A DNA stretch of 64,000 nucleotides from Pseudomonas maioricensis (GTDB taxonomy: Bacteria; Pseudomonadota; Gammaproteobacteria; Pseudomonadales; Pseudomonadaceae): positions 78,248-142,247 of the forward strand of contig NZ_LOHG01000010.1 in the NCBI RefSeq assembly GCF_022790535.1, read 5' to 3'. A model generated the notes under the pieces. The model saw only the letters and a program-made list of their open reading frames with translations. It was not told where the DNA came from and did not search any database. The position numbers and the translations under genes were made by a program. Shown one piece after another: positions 33,196-41,957 of this stretch. Each line of letters starts with the position of its first letter. Positions within the stretch are counted from its first letter, which is position 1.

Positions 33196-33414
33196 TTAGC
33201 GACCCTCGCCATACATCCCGTTCAAGATCACCAGTTCAAGTGTCGCCACGATCACGCACAGCGATATGAAACCCGGGCTGAAAACCCGCTTGCGGTTCGA
33301 TGAGTCGCTGTCGGGCCATGGTCCATCAATGAAAAAACCGATGATCAGCAGGCCAATCAGCAACGCCCAATTCTGAGTCCTTTTCGTCCCTCTGTTACGT
33401 TCCCATTCGGCCAT
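33196..33414 (-). CDS. Small membrane protein, hypothetical
   Basis: A 72-residue protein with two membrane helices (WALLIGLLIIGFFID and GFISLCVIVATLELVIL) joined by a polar loop (PWPDSDSSNRKR). The N-terminus is basic. The ribosome-binding site is weak. A terminator lies about 100 bases downstream. Family not recognised. Confidence 0.5.
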   Translation of the reverse strand: MAEWERNRGTKRTQNWALLIGLLIIGFFIDGPWPDSDSSNRKRVFSPGFISLCVIVATLELVILNGMYGEGR

Positions 33415-33617
33415 CTGCTCAGCTTACCTTCGCGATTGATCAGCTTTAAAAACCCTACTGTAACTCCAGTAGAAGCAGGAGAGCCCCGGCATCAGGCCTG
33501 TATTTGCTATTTAACACCCCGCGATAGTTAAAATATTGTCCTCCCGCATGAGGTCAATCGGTTAGCATCGGTGCAGCCACGCGCAGTGGGACTCTCACAC
33601 TTAACAAGGACTACAAG

Positions 33618-34697
33618 ATGTTCGCCAAAGCGTTCGTTCCGCTGATGTTGGTTACGTCGATGAGTCAGGCTGCGCCAACGGTGAAGATTTTCAACTGGAC
33701 GGATTATTTCGCACCAGACACGCTGACTAATTTCCAGAAAGAAACGGGTATTGCCGCCACTTACGACACCTACGAGCGCAACGAGACGCTGGACGAAATC
33801 CTGAAGACGGGACATTCCGGTTACGACATCGTGGTGCCGTCGAGTCATTTTCTGGCTCGCCAGATTGAGCGCGGCAACCTGCAGAAACTGGACAAGAGCC
33901 AGTTGCCGAACTGGAAGAACCTTAATCCGGTTTTACTTCAGGCGTTGGCAAACGTCGATCCCGGCAATGCATACGCGTTCCCTTATCTATGGGGAACCAC
34001 CGGCATCGGCTACAACGCGGCCAAGGTCCAAGCGGTATTGGGCAAGGACATGCCCCTGAATTCCTGGGATTTGATCTTCAAACCCGAAAACCTGAAAAAG
34101 CTTTCTCAATGCGGCGTGGCAATGGTCGACAGTGCCGCGAGCGTTGTGCCGATTGCGCTTAACTATCTGAACCTTCCTCCCGACAGCACAAACGCTGCGG
34201 ATTACCCCAAGGCCAAAGCAGCTTTGCGCGCGGTACGGCCCTACGTTCGCTATTTCAACTCCACCGACTACATAACGGATCTGGCCAGCGGCAAGATCTG
34301 CGTGGCGGTAGGGTATTCCGGGGACGTCATGCTCGCGCAGCATCAGGCGCAGCAAGCAGGCAAGGGCGTAGAAATCAACTACGCGCTACCGCGGGAAGGT
34401 TCACCTATGTGGTTTGACATGATGGCCATCCCCGCAGACGCGCCCAATCAAAAAGCGGCCTATGCCTTCATGAACTACGTGCTTAACCCCAAGGTGATCA
34501 GCGGCATTTCTAATTACCTGCATTACGCGAATGGCAATGAGAAAGCTGAGGCGCTGGTGGAGGCTTCCGTTCACAACGACACCGCAATCTATCCCGACGC
34601 GGAAACGCTCAGTACCTTGTTCGCACTCCAGGCCATCCCCGCCGATATCGAAACGCTCAGATCGCAGGTGTGGGCGGAAGTCAAAGCAGAGCAGTGA
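33618..34697 (+). CDS. Polyamine-type ABC binding protein (PotF-like)
   Basis: A 359-residue periplasmic binding protein of the PotF/PotD (putrescine/spermidine) family. Signal peptide to about residue 18 (SMSQAAPT). The mature start VKIFNWTDYFAPDTL is the family hallmark, with DIVVPSSHFLARQI, FPYLWGTTGIGYN and MWFDMMAIPADAP as ligand-cleft segments. AAGGA precedes the ATG. No permease or ATPase of this family is nearby, so it must use one encoded elsewhere, or have another role. Convergent with the LysR gene. Confidence 0.9.
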   Translation: MFAKAFVPLMLVTSMSQAAPTVKIFNWTDYFAPDTLTNFQKETGIAATYDTYERNETLDEILKTGHSGYDIVVPSSHFLARQIERGNLQKLDKSQLPNWKNLNPVLLQALANVDPGNAYAFPYLWGTTGIGYNAAKVQAVLGKDMPLNSWDLIFKPENLKKLSQCGVAMVDSAASVVPIALNYLNLPPDSTNAADYPKAKAALRAVRPYVRYFNSTDYITDLASGKICVAVGYSGDVMLAQHQAQQAGKGVEINYALPREGSPMWFDMMAIPADAPNQKAAYAFMNYVLNPKVISGISNYLHYANGNEKAEALVEASVHNDTAIYPDAETLSTLFALQAIPADIETLRSQVWAEVKAEQ

Positions 34698-34706
34698 TAC
34701 GCTGGA

Positions 34707-35603
34707 TCAGCTTCGACTCTGCCGCGTCTGCTGCATCAGCCAGTCGCGAAAAAGCAGCGCATGCTGCTTTTGCGATTTGCGCTCTGGGCTGACCACCCAA
34801 TACGACTCCCCCGAACGCACCGGTTTGCCAAACGGCATATGAAGCTCGCCGCGTTGCAGCTCTCGTTCGACGTAATGGATGGGTACGACCGCAAGACCCA
34901 GGCCGCTGACCGCCGCGCTGATGAGCATTTCGCTCTGAGAAAACCGTACGCCCTGAATAAGCCCCGTGCCGACGCATCCCGAGGCGCGCAGCCATTGCAG
35001 CCAAAGGCTCGGTCGGCTTGCGTTCTGCAGGGTGGGGATTGTGGAAAAATCCAGCTGATCACGCTTGTCACCCACGCTGATCAGCCTGGGTGAAGCGACT
35101 ACCACAAGCTCCTCGGCAAACAGCTCCAGCGCTCTGGCGTCGTTCCACGCACCCGCGCCGCGCATGATGGCGATATCGAAACCGCACGTTTTGAAGTCAA
35201 CGTCGGCTTCGATCGGGTTAACCTCGACGGGGATCTCAGGCGCCTGCTGAACGAAGTTTTCCAGTCGCGGCGCTAGCCAGCGCGAGACGAATGTAGGGTT
35301 GGCACCAATCATCAGCGACGCATCCGCTTTGCGCCCGCGGACCAGATCGATGGAGACTTCTTCGAGCCGGTTAAGCATAGGCACCACGTCCTGAACGTAC
35401 TTGCTGCCTGCATCGGTAAGGATCAGGCGCGAACCCGAGCGCTCGAACAGGCGCATGCCCAGGAACTGTTCCAGATTGGTGATCTGGCGGCTGACCCCAC
35501 TTTGCGTCACGGACAGATCTTCCGCTGCTCGAGTGAAATTCAAATGCCGTGCCGAGGCTTCGAATGCCTGAAGCGCGGAGAGCGAGGGTAGAAATCGGCG
35601 CAT
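34707..35603 (-). CDS. LysR-family regulator (GcvA-like)
   Basis: A 298-residue LysR regulator. The N-terminal winged helix (LSALQAFEASARHLNFTRAA, SVTQSGVSRQITNLEQFLG) is of the GcvA/AmpR type. A substrate-binding domain follows (MIGANPTFVSRWLAPRL, VVPIHYVERELQRGEL). The ATG at 35603 has AGGA 8 bases upstream and matches the family start; the frame extends 9 codons. It is divergent from the ABC-enolase-flavoprotein operon starting at 35971, which it probably regulates. Confidence 0.92.
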   Translation of the reverse strand: MRRFLPSLSALQAFEASARHLNFTRAAEDLSVTQSGVSRQITNLEQFLGMRLFERSGSRLILTDAGSKYVQDVVPMLNRLEEVSIDLVRGRKADASLMIGANPTFVSRWLAPRLENFVQQAPEIPVEVNPIEADVDFKTCGFDIAIMRGAGAWNDARALELFAEELVVVASPRLISVGDKRDQLDFSTIPTLQNASRPSLWLQWLRASGCVGTGLIQGVRFSQSEMLISAAVSGLGLAVVPIHYVERELQRGELHMPFGKPVRSGESYWVVSPERKSQKQHALLFRDWLMQQTRQSRS

Positions 35604-35970
35604 GGCATTGATCCTGAGTGAGGGCGGCATGATTTTTAGTCATGACGACCCCATTTTTCAAGGCTTCAGTTGTAAAAAGCTTTGTGTCATCAATATGTCG
35701 TAAGAATCTGCATCTGGTTAGGACGCTTCGTCATACGCCGTGCATGCAGCATTCTACGGTGTCCGGTAACAGCGACCTTGAGTACAGTTTTCTTGCGTTG
35801 CACTGAGCAGAAGTCATCTGCCAACAATAAGTCGAACAGCACCTGGTTTCGGTCAGGTGCGTTGTCCAATCGACATTTGCTTCACCTGTCTTTTTTCGAC
35901 TGCCAACCAGATTTTCGCGAGATGATGAGTCCAAAACATCACAAGTGGCCCAGAAAAAAGGAACGTTTTC
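35604..35970. promoter_or_regulatory. Divergent promoter region
   Basis: 367 bases between lysR (-) and the amino-acid transporter operon (+). This is where the LysR protein is expected to bind, though I could not single out a clear operator. No gene seen. Confidence 0.45.
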
Positions 35971-36804
35971 ATGATTACGCGCAGAAGATTTACCAAGCTT
36001 TTTGGGGCGACTGTCATCAGTGCGTCGACGGGGTTGGTTTCACTGAGTGCCAAAGCAGCCAGTTCGCTTGAGCGTGTGAAGTCGTCGGGCGTCTTGCGTA
36101 TCGGCTCCATCGCCGATGGCGCGCCTTACTATCAGAAAAGCCTGACCGGGGGGCCATGGCGCGGCTTCTACATCGACATCTGCCAGAAGCTTGCAGATGA
36201 TCTGGGCGTTAAACTCTCGATTCTGGAAACCACCTGGGGCAACTCGGTGCTGGACCTGCAGGCCAGCAAGATTGATGTGTTCTTTGGGTTGAACCCCACC
36301 CCAGAGCGCCAGAAAGTCATCGATTTCTCGGGTCCGGTGTTCAAGAACTCGTTCACCTTTATTGCCAAAAAGTCGGTGACTGCGAAGACGTGGGAAGACT
36401 TCAATACCGCTGAGATGCGCATAGGTGTCGATGCGGGCTCTTCACACGATAGCGCCGTGACCCGCCTGGCGCCGAACGCTACGGTCTCCCGTCTGAAAAC
36501 CGCCAGTGATGCGACGGCGGCCCTGCAATCCGGTCGTGTAGACGCCCAGTGTCTGGTGATGGTGCTCGCGCTTGCGTTGCGCGCGAAGAACCCGGCGATC
36601 GGTCAGTTGATCGTGCCAACCCCATTGAACTCCACGACCTCCAACGCGGGCTTCCGTCGTGAGGAGGATACATCCTGGCGCGAGTTCGTTGATGCATGGA
36701 TAACCGAGCACCGTGAAAACGGCTTCATCAAGGACGCGATCATGCGCAACATGGCGTTGGTTAATGTCACCCAGAAGGATTTCCCTGAAGGCTTCGAAAT
36801 CTGA
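35971..36804 (+). CDS. Amino-acid-type ABC binding protein, Tat signal
   Basis: A 277-residue family 3 solute-binding protein. The N-terminus MITRRRFTKLFGATVISAST has a twin-arginine motif (TRRRFTK), so it is probably exported folded by Tat. The mature part has GVLRIGSIADGAPYY, GFYIDICQKLADDL, ASKIDVFFGLNPTPERQ and FSGPVFKNSFTFIAKK, typical for polar amino-acid binders. First gene of a five-gene operon with permease, ATPase, enolase-family enzyme and flavoprotein. The ligand is probably an amino-acid derivative. Confidence 0.9.
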   Translation: MITRRRFTKLFGATVISASTGLVSLSAKAASSLERVKSSGVLRIGSIADGAPYYQKSLTGGPWRGFYIDICQKLADDLGVKLSILETTWGNSVLDLQASKIDVFFGLNPTPERQKVIDFSGPVFKNSFTFIAKKSVTAKTWEDFNTAEMRIGVDAGSSHDSAVTRLAPNATVSRLKTASDATAALQSGRVDAQCLVMVLALALRAKNPAIGQLIVPTPLNSTTSNAGFRREEDTSWREFVDAWITEHRENGFIKDAIMRNMALVNVTQKDFPEGFEI

Positions 36805-36863
36805 TAACCCCTCATTGCTGATGGGCCGTTTGCAAACCTGGTTATGTGACGTGGGGTTTTGAC

Positions 36864-37526
36864 ATGTATGAGTGGGATTTCTCTGCACTCTGGGAATACC
36901 GCTGGCTGTTGCTGGAAGGCCTGGGGCTGACGGTATCTTTTACCGCTGCCATCGTGGTTGGAGGGCTGGTTATTGGTCTGTTGGCGGCGATGGGCCTGCT
37001 GTCGCGCTTTATGCCGGTGCGCGCCGTCGCGCTGATGTTCACTGAAGTGTTTCGCTGCACACCCGTGCTGGTGCAGCTGATCTGGTTTTACTACGCGCTG
37101 CCGATTCTGGCGGGTATCGAGATGACGCCGATCACCGCGTCGCTGCTTGCCTTGTCCTGTTACGGCGGTGCGTTCTACGCAGAGATCATCCGCGGCGGCA
37201 TCGTTTCCATTGAATCGGGCCAGCGCGAGGCGGGCGGGGCGTTGGGCATGACTCCGATGCTGACGATGCGGCGGATCATTCTGCCCCAGGCGATCAGGCG
37301 CATGGTGCCTGCGCTGATGAACCAGTCGATCATGCAATTCAAAAATACCTCTCTGGTTTCTGTGTTGGCCGTGCCCGATCTGGTGTATCAGGGGCAGATG
37401 ATTGCCCATGACAGTTTTCGGCCGCTCGAAACCTATTCAGCCGTGGCCGTTGCCTACTTTGTGATCCTGTTTCCGCTCACCCTTATCGTGCGTTATCGCG
37501 AGAAGAAACACGGAGCCATCCAATAA
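36864..37526 (+). CDS. Amino-acid ABC transporter permease
   Basis: A 220-residue HisM/GlnP-type permease with about five membrane helices. The family loop (IEMTPITASLLALSCYGGAF) and EAGGALGMTPMLTMRRIILP (EAA motif contacting the ATPase) are present. ATG 36864 (MYEWDF) is preferred; a GTG at 36846 is in frame. A single permease gene implies a homodimer. It overlaps the ATPase gene by one base (TAATG). Confidence 0.92.
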   Translation: MYEWDFSALWEYRWLLLEGLGLTVSFTAAIVVGGLVIGLLAAMGLLSRFMPVRAVALMFTEVFRCTPVLVQLIWFYYALPILAGIEMTPITASLLALSCYGGAFYAEIIRGGIVSIESGQREAGGALGMTPMLTMRRIILPQAIRRMVPALMNQSIMQFKNTSLVSVLAVPDLVYQGQMIAHDSFRPLETYSAVAVAYFVILFPLTLIVRYREKKHGAIQ

Positions 37527-38302
37527 TGTCCACGAAACCGAAGATCGAAATCACTGCGTTGCGCAAAAGTTTCGGTGAGCTGGAAGTGTTGAAGAACATC
37601 AACTTCAGGGTTGAGGAGGGCGGCGTAGTCTCGCTGATCGGGCCATCCGGATCGGGTAAGTCAACGCTGCTTCGTTCGATCAATTTATTGGTTGAACCCG
37701 ATGCAGGCGAAATCCGCGTGGGGGATACCACGTTCCTTTTCGGTCAGGGGCGTCGACCACCGGGCACCAAAGAGCTCGCAGCTTTTCGTGCGCGCACCGG
37801 CATGGTCTTTCAGAATTTCAATCTCTTCCCTCACATGAGCGTGCTGGAAAATGTGATGGAGGCCCCCGTCCATGTGCGTCGGCTGAGCAAGAGCGTCGCT
37901 CGTGATCTGGCCATGTCGCAGTTGGAAAAGGTGGGGCTGGCTGACCGCGCGCGGCAAATGCCCAAGACCTTGTCGGGTGGTCAGATGCAGCGCGTGGCTA
38001 TTGCCCGGGCGTTGGCCATGGAACCTGAAGTGATGCTTTTTGATGAAGCCACTTCAGCCCTGGACCCTGAATTGGTCGGCGAGGTATTGGCCACAATGCA
38101 GAAGTTGGCGGCCGATGGCATGACGATGGTGATCGTGACCCATGAGATTGCCTTTGCGCGCGAAGTGGCCGACAGAGTCGTGTTCATGCGTGACGGCTAC
38201 GTGGTTGAGGATGGTCCTGCACGCGAAACGATCGACAACCCTCGCGAAGAAGCGACGCGCAACTTTCTAAACCACTTTCATAAAGGTAACGGCGCCCGTT
38301 AA
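37526..38302 (+). CDS. Amino-acid ABC transporter ATPase
   Basis: A 258-residue GlnQ-type ATPase. Walker A GPSGSGKST (residues 39-47), Q-loop VFQNFNLFPHMSVLEN, signature LSGGQMQRVAIARALA (about 149) and Walker B VMLFDEATSALDPE are intact. Start overlaps the permease stop. Followed 79 bases later by the enolase-family gene. Confidence 0.95.
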   Translation: MSTKPKIEITALRKSFGELEVLKNINFRVEEGGVVSLIGPSGSGKSTLLRSINLLVEPDAGEIRVGDTTFLFGQGRRPPGTKELAAFRARTGMVFQNFNLFPHMSVLENVMEAPVHVRRLSKSVARDLAMSQLEKVGLADRARQMPKTLSGGQMQRVAIARALAMEPEVMLFDEATSALDPELVGEVLATMQKLAADGMTMVIVTHEIAFAREVADRVVFMRDGYVVEDGPARETIDNPREEATRNFLNHFHKGNGAR

Positions 38303-38381
38303 ACAGCGCTTGACCGGTTTCATACACATTAATCGTGCCCAGTCCTTGATGCGTTCAGGCTGCGCTGCGGGCGGAGGAGTC

Positions 38382-39515
38382 ATGACCATGACCAACGAAA
38401 GCATTCAAAGACTTCGGGTCTTCTTGATTGAAAGCCCGATAAAAATGGCGCGTCTTCAGGGCGTGGGCAACGTTAAAGGCAGCGTAAAGCGTGTGTTGGT
38501 TGAGCTGACTTCAAGTTCCGGCATTGTCGGCTGGGGAGAGGCTGCGCCTTGGGAGGTCTTTACCGGCACAGCTGAAGGTGCATTCGCCGCGATCGACACT
38601 TATCTTCGCCCTTTGGTGATCGGGGCAAACATTCGCTCGATTCGGGCCACCACCTTGGCAATGGACACGGCACTGGTCGGCCATGGTGAAGCCAAACTCG
38701 CCATCGAGACCGCGATGTTCGACATCCTCGGCAAATCCTGCGGGTTATCCATTGCCGACCTGCTGGGCGGCAGAGTGCGCGACAGTATCCCGCTCTCGTT
38801 TTCGATTGCCGATCCGGACTTTGAAGCGGACATGGAGCGGATGCGGGCGATGGTTCCGGCAGGTAACCGAATCTTCAAGGTCAAGACCGGGGTTAAACCC
38901 CACGCCGAGGACATGGCCCATTTAGAGGCCATGCGCAGCGAGTTCGGCAACTCGATTGATTTGCGACTCGACTACAACCAGGCGCTGGCACCCTTTGGCG
39001 CAATCAGCATTCTGCGAGACGTCGACCAGTTCCGCCCGACCTTCATCGAGCAGCCGGTCCCGCGTAATTGCCTGGCGGCAATGGCGTCTTTTGCCGATGC
39101 ACTGGATACGCCGATTCTGGCGGATGAGAGCTGTTTTGACGCCCGTGATCTGATGGAAATCATCCGTCTCGGCGCGGCCGATGCGATCTCGGTCAAGCTG
39201 ATGAAAGCCGGTGGCATTCTCAAGGCACAGGGGATCATGGCCATCGCCGACACCGTGCATATCCCGGCCTACGGCGGCACGTTGTGGGAGGGCGGTGTAG
39301 CGCTGGCCGCAGGGACTCAGTTCATTGCGGCAACGCCGGGCATGTCGTTGGGTTGTGAGTTCTACATGCCGCATCACGTGCTGACCGAAGACGTGTTGGA
39401 GGAGCGCATCCCCAACCGTGATGGTGCTGTGATTGTGCCGACCGGGCCGGGGCTTGGCATTTCTGTCAGTGAAGCCTCGCTGCGTGGCAATGCGCGCATT
39501 CTGGCTGAACGATGA
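38382..39515 (+). CDS. Enolase-superfamily enzyme (muconate-lactonizing type)
   Basis: A 377-residue racemase, epimerase or cycloisomerase. The barrel carries a complete MLE-subgroup active site: KVK (K166, K168), D197 (LDYN), E223 (EQP), D248 (ADES) and K272 (SVKLMKAGG). Two facing lysines fit 1,1-proton transfer, i.e. epimerisation. GGAGGAG precedes the ATG at 38382; the frame is open 24 codons upstream. Between an amino-acid transporter and a D-amino-acid-dehydrogenase-like gene, it may racemise an imported amino acid or betaine such as hydroxyproline betaine. Substrate is inferred. Confidence 0.88.
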   Translation: MTMTNESIQRLRVFLIESPIKMARLQGVGNVKGSVKRVLVELTSSSGIVGWGEAAPWEVFTGTAEGAFAAIDTYLRPLVIGANIRSIRATTLAMDTALVGHGEAKLAIETAMFDILGKSCGLSIADLLGGRVRDSIPLSFSIADPDFEADMERMRAMVPAGNRIFKVKTGVKPHAEDMAHLEAMRSEFGNSIDLRLDYNQALAPFGAISILRDVDQFRPTFIEQPVPRNCLAAMASFADALDTPILADESCFDARDLMEIIRLGAADAISVKLMKAGGILKAQGIMAIADTVHIPAYGGTLWEGGVALAAGTQFIAATPGMSLGCEFYMPHHVLTEDVLEERIPNRDGAVIVPTGPGLGISVSEASLRGNARILAER

Positions 39516-40810
39516 GTGGTGCATCGAGTATGAAAGAGGGCGCAGCAATCTCGTCCCGGCACATCGTTGTCATTGGCGGCGGCATCGTTGGCGTGTGTAC
39601 TGCGCTGGCCTTGCTCAAGGACGGCCATCGCGTGACGATTCTTGAGCCGCAAGAGCCGGGAGGCCAGCAGGCAGCGAGTTACGGCAATGGTGCGTTTGTG
39701 AGTCCGGCTTCGATCATTCCGATGTCGATGCCAGGGCTGTGGAAAAAGGTCCCCGGTTTTCTCATGGATCCTCAGGGGCCATTCACGATTCGCTGGCAGT
39801 ACCTGGTGAGGCTCGCACCGTGGCTGATCCGCTTCGTCAAGGCGGGTGCTACTCCGGCCAGGGCCGCCCGAACAGCCGGGATCCTGTCGACGTTGTTGTC
39901 CGATGCGCCTGCGCGGCATCTGGCACTTGCCACCGCGTGCGGCGTACCGGAGCTCATTCGTCAGGACGGTTTGCTGTACGTTTATCCGGACCGTGAAGCC
40001 TTCGCTCTGGAGGCTTTTTCATGGCAGCTACGGCGCGACAATGGCATTCAATGGTGGGAGCTGGACGCTGCTGCGCTGCATGAATTCGAGCCCGCGCTGA
40101 ACCGCCGTTACACCTTCGGTGTGTTGCTTGAAAGTGGTGGGCATTGCCTTGATCCCGGTGCTTATGTGCGGGGATTGGTGAATAGCTTTACTTCGCTCGG
40201 CGGCGAGCTGATCCGGGCGCGGGCCGAAGGATTCAACATCAGCAATGCCCGTTTGCAAAGCGTGCGCACAGACAAGGGCCTGGTTGTCTGTGATGGCGCG
40301 GTCATCAGCGCCGGTATTCACTCCAAAGTGCTCGCGAAAAGTGTCGGTGACAGGGTTTCTCTGGAAAGCGAGCGGGGCTACCACGTCGAAATTGCCCAGC
40401 CTGCCAGCGGCCCGCGCATACCGGTAATGCCTTCGGACGGCAAGATGGCCAACACCATGACGCTGGGCGGATTGCGCGCTTCGGGTCAGGTGGAGCTCGC
40501 CGGTGTTGACTGCCCGCCTGACTGGAAGCGCGCCGATATCCTCCTGCATCACTTGTTGAAGACGTATCCCGGGCTCGGCGACGATCCTGCGCAGTTGAAG
40601 ATATCGCGCTGGCAAGGCAATCGACCTTCAACACCCGATGGGCTGCCTGTGATCGCCGCGTCCCGGGCGACGCATGACGTTGTGCATGCCTTTGGTCATG
40701 GCCATGTCGGCCTTGCTTCCGCACCCATGACTGCACAAGTTGTGGCCAGTCTTTTTGCGGGTGAGGCTGCGCCTCTCGACATCACACCTTTCGCGGCATC
40801 ACGCTTCTGA
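39512..40810 (+). CDS. D-amino-acid-dehydrogenase-like FAD oxidoreductase
   Basis: A 432-residue DAO-family flavoprotein. The FAD motif HIVVIGGGIVGVCTALALL lies at residues 17-36, and the C-terminal VVHAFGHGHVGLASAPMTA completes the FAD site. It resembles DadA and likely oxidises a secondary or D-amino acid. It overlaps the enolase-family gene by four bases (ATGA). The pair suggests epimerisation then oxidation of the same compound. Last gene of the operon. Confidence 0.9.
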   Translation: MSGASSMKEGAAISSRHIVVIGGGIVGVCTALALLKDGHRVTILEPQEPGGQQAASYGNGAFVSPASIIPMSMPGLWKKVPGFLMDPQGPFTIRWQYLVRLAPWLIRFVKAGATPARAARTAGILSTLLSDAPARHLALATACGVPELIRQDGLLYVYPDREAFALEAFSWQLRRDNGIQWWELDAAALHEFEPALNRRYTFGVLLESGGHCLDPGAYVRGLVNSFTSLGGELIRARAEGFNISNARLQSVRTDKGLVVCDGAVISAGIHSKVLAKSVGDRVSLESERGYHVEIAQPASGPRIPVMPSDGKMANTMTLGGLRASGQVELAGVDCPPDWKRADILLHHLLKTYPGLGDDPAQLKISRWQGNRPSTPDGLPVIAASRATHDVVHAFGHGHVGLASAPMTAQVVASLFAGEAAPLDITPFAASRF

Positions 40811-40982
40811 TCGAGGAATAATTAGACGTTGGTGGCTGATCTGCTACTGAGCAAACGGCATAAGCTTATGTTTATACGGTTCTTCAATAGTTTCCGTAAA
40901 TTATTATAATTAAATGGAATTTTAAGGGTGCTGACCATACTTTCCCTGACGGTCAGCGCCTCCTCGAAAGGCGAAGGATTCC

Positions 40983-41924
40983 ATGACCCTACGAAAACTG
41001 ATTCTCGCGACAGGGCTGATGCTCGCAGCAGTAACCGCGCATGCCGAACAGACCATCAGTATTGGTTACCAGCGCTCTTCCACGCTGTGGATCCTGCTCA
41101 AGGAAAACGGCCAACTGGAGGAACGGCTCAAACCGCTTGGGTTCACGGTCAATTGGCATGAGTTCAGCAGCGGGCTGCTCAGTGCGTTGAATGCCGGGGC
41201 GGTTGATTTGCACGCTGATGTGGCTGACGCCTTTGCATTGTTCACACAAGCCGCCGATGCACCATTGACCTACTACGCACGTGAAGCGCCATCGCCCAGT
41301 GCTCAGGCGATCATCGTCTCGAAGGACTCGCCGATCAAAAGTGTCGCCGACCTCAAGGGTAAAACCGTAGCGGTCTCAAAGGGTTCTGGCAGTCACTTCC
41401 TGCTGATCTCGGCGCTGAAAGAAGCCGGGCTTACCCTGAATGACATCACGCCGCGCTATCTGGAAGCACCGGACGGTGTCGCCGCTTTTGCCAGCGGCAA
41501 GGTCGATGCCTGGGCAATCTGGGACCCGTTCCTGGCCACCCAACAACGCGAGCATCAGGTGCGAGTCATCACTGATGGCAGTCAGGGGTTGGCCAACTAC
41601 AACCGCTTTTATCTCGCCAATACCAGCTTTGCCAACGCACACCCTGAGGTTTTGCAGGTAGTGATCGACACCCTGCGCGAGTCTGGCAAATGGGTGAAGT
41701 CGCACCCGCAAGACGCGGCGAAAATACTTGCGCCGGTGTGGGGCAACATCCCTGTAGAAACCGTGGAGCTGGCTAACAGCCGTCGCAGCTACGACATCAT
41801 TCCCGTCAAACCCGAAGAATTGGCCGAGCAGCAGCGCATTGCCGACACCTATTACGGGGCAAAACTGATCCCCAAGCCGCTGAAAACTTCCGGCATGAAT
41901 ATCTGGGCGCCACAAGGCAAATAG
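40983..41924 (+). CDS. Sulfonate-type ABC binding protein (SsuA-like)
   Basis: A 313-residue periplasmic protein of the SsuA/TauA family, which bind aliphatic sulfonates or taurine. Signal peptide to residue 21 (TAHAEQ). The mature sequence has ISIGYQRSSTLWILLKENGQ, SSGLLSALNAGAVDLHADVA and GKVDAWAIWDPFL. Thirty-three bases upstream of an FMN-dependent monooxygenase. No ATPase or permease partner is present here, so it probably shares one encoded elsewhere. Confidence 0.9.
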   Translation: MTLRKLILATGLMLAAVTAHAEQTISIGYQRSSTLWILLKENGQLEERLKPLGFTVNWHEFSSGLLSALNAGAVDLHADVADAFALFTQAADAPLTYYAREAPSPSAQAIIVSKDSPIKSVADLKGKTVAVSKGSGSHFLLISALKEAGLTLNDITPRYLEAPDGVAAFASGKVDAWAIWDPFLATQQREHQVRVITDGSQGLANYNRFYLANTSFANAHPEVLQVVIDTLRESGKWVKSHPQDAAKILAPVWGNIPVETVELANSRRSYDIIPVKPEELAEQQRIADTYYGAKLIPKPLKTSGMNIWAPQGK

Positions 41925-41957
41925 CGTGAGGTTCAACCCCTTCGACTGGAGCTGCAC

